Assembly (NCBI GenBank): GCA_002104935.1
Contig: MCGT01000027.1
Coordinates: 248,001 to 312,000, forward strand
Length of the DNA: 64,000 bases
Direction: 5' to 3'
From: Hesseltinella vesiculosa
Taxonomy: Eukaryota; Mucoromycota; Mucoromycetes; Mucorales; Cunninghamellaceae
A program made the position numbers and the translations under genes. Below the pieces are notes generated by a model, which was not told the DNA's origin, did not search any database, and worked only from the letters and a program-made list of their open reading frames with translations. Below, piece after piece: positions 63,549-64,000 of the stretch; the stretch's first letter is position 1; each line of letters opens with the position of its first letter.

Positions 63549-64000
63549 ATCGAATGTTTGATGAAGAGGAAGGAAGAAGAAAAAAAACAGGAACGAAAAA
63601 AATGCCGTTGTCCCAATTCATGAGGGTCGCAGCGTCGGCGTTTGTTTGGTCTCTTTTTTTTTTTTTTTTTTTTTTTTTTCTTGGGCCAGTTTGTTTGGCC
63701 AGTCTTGAACGCAAGGCTCTATTTTTTATTAGAGATGCATATTTCTATAGAATCATATCTCTACACGTAACTAAATGTTCAAGGAAACCGATGCCATCGG
63801 GTTTTGTATTTTTACACAAGCGGGGAAGCACGGCCGGTATCCAGCTTGAAACTATTTCCTTCCCCTCGATTTCTTTGGCATTGGCGATCTCTTGTCCACG
63901 TGCTGTGCCTATTTTATTTATTTATTTATTTCAATGGTGTACTCTTCTCGGCGAGCAACGTCGAATGCCGCTGCGCATACCTTTGCATTTGCTCTCACTT
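63549..64000. promoter_or_regulatory. eL39 upstream region
   Basis: This holds the eL39 promoter on the minus strand, with a run of about 26 T (A on the coding strand) at 63654-63679 and a TTTA tandem near 63911-63929. Beyond that nothing is recognised to the end of the window. Confidence 0.4.

Noticed and set aside
1..64000. CRISPR arrays, bacterial operons, plasmid or phage modules
   Set aside because: No regularly spaced repeats, Shine-Dalgarno-led gene strings or prokaryotic replication genes. Introns and gene content are fungal.

Overview
The window looks like nuclear DNA of an early-diverging fungus, most likely Mucoromycota and probably Mucorales. This is inferred from gene content and style, not from a database search. 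Genes are compact, many have several introns of about 40 to 120 bp, long A or T runs sit in introns and between genes, and there is a C-rich, strongly biased secreted pepsin gene. Every product below was recognised by reading translations and checking splice phase by hand. Unless stated otherwise, each multi-exon model closes in frame from ATG to stop.

Layout. 0-13 kb: 3' end of a Zn2Cys6 regulator, a type I metacaspase, a TM198-like membrane protein, a CUE-domain protein (-), two Zn2Cys6 regulators transcribed divergently, and an exosome RRP46-like subunit. 13-14.6 kb: gene-free, with a ~430 bp inverted repeat. 14.6-24.8 kb: an LRR protein, an unknown two-TM protein, a C2H2 zinc-finger protein and a CLA4-type PAK kinase (-). 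26-31 kb: STE12 and a secreted FAD polyamine oxidase. 31.8-35.6 kb: a tandem pair of cinnamyl-alcohol-dehydrogenase-type genes (-). 36-41 kb: a UBE3D/HECT_2 protein (-), mitochondrial bL21m and sphingosine-1-phosphate lyase. 41-47.3 kb: another Zn2Cys6 regulator, an SRF/Mcm1-type MADS protein and the TORC2 subunit HbrB/Bit61 (-). 48-51 kb: decayed repetitive DNA with a nuclease-like family fragment, duplicated segments and a retroelement trace. 52-59 kb: a secreted aspartic protease, proteasome ATPase RPT4 (-), RNA polymerase subunit RPB5 and two unknown genes (-). 60-64 kb: a tiny spliced CCHC zinc-knuckle gene (-), an F-box-like protein (-) and ribosomal eL39 (-).

Shared themes. Signalling genes are frequent: CLA4/PAK with PH and CRIB, STE12, the MADS protein, HbrB and S1P lyase belong to morphogenesis, mating and TORC2 or sphingolipid pathways in fungi generally. 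They are scattered on both strands, so no cluster is claimed. Housekeeping genes tend to lie head-to-head (UBE3D/bL21m, RPT4/RPB5).

The most unusual signals are in gene structure. They include an 8-nt internal exon in the metacaspase, a 7-nt internal exon kept in both alcohol dehydrogenase paralogues, two GC-AG introns (PAK and RPT4), an ATG-only first coding exon in eL39, and a 31-codon gene whose splice junction creates a CCHC zinc knuckle. No tRNA, rRNA or CRISPR array was found.
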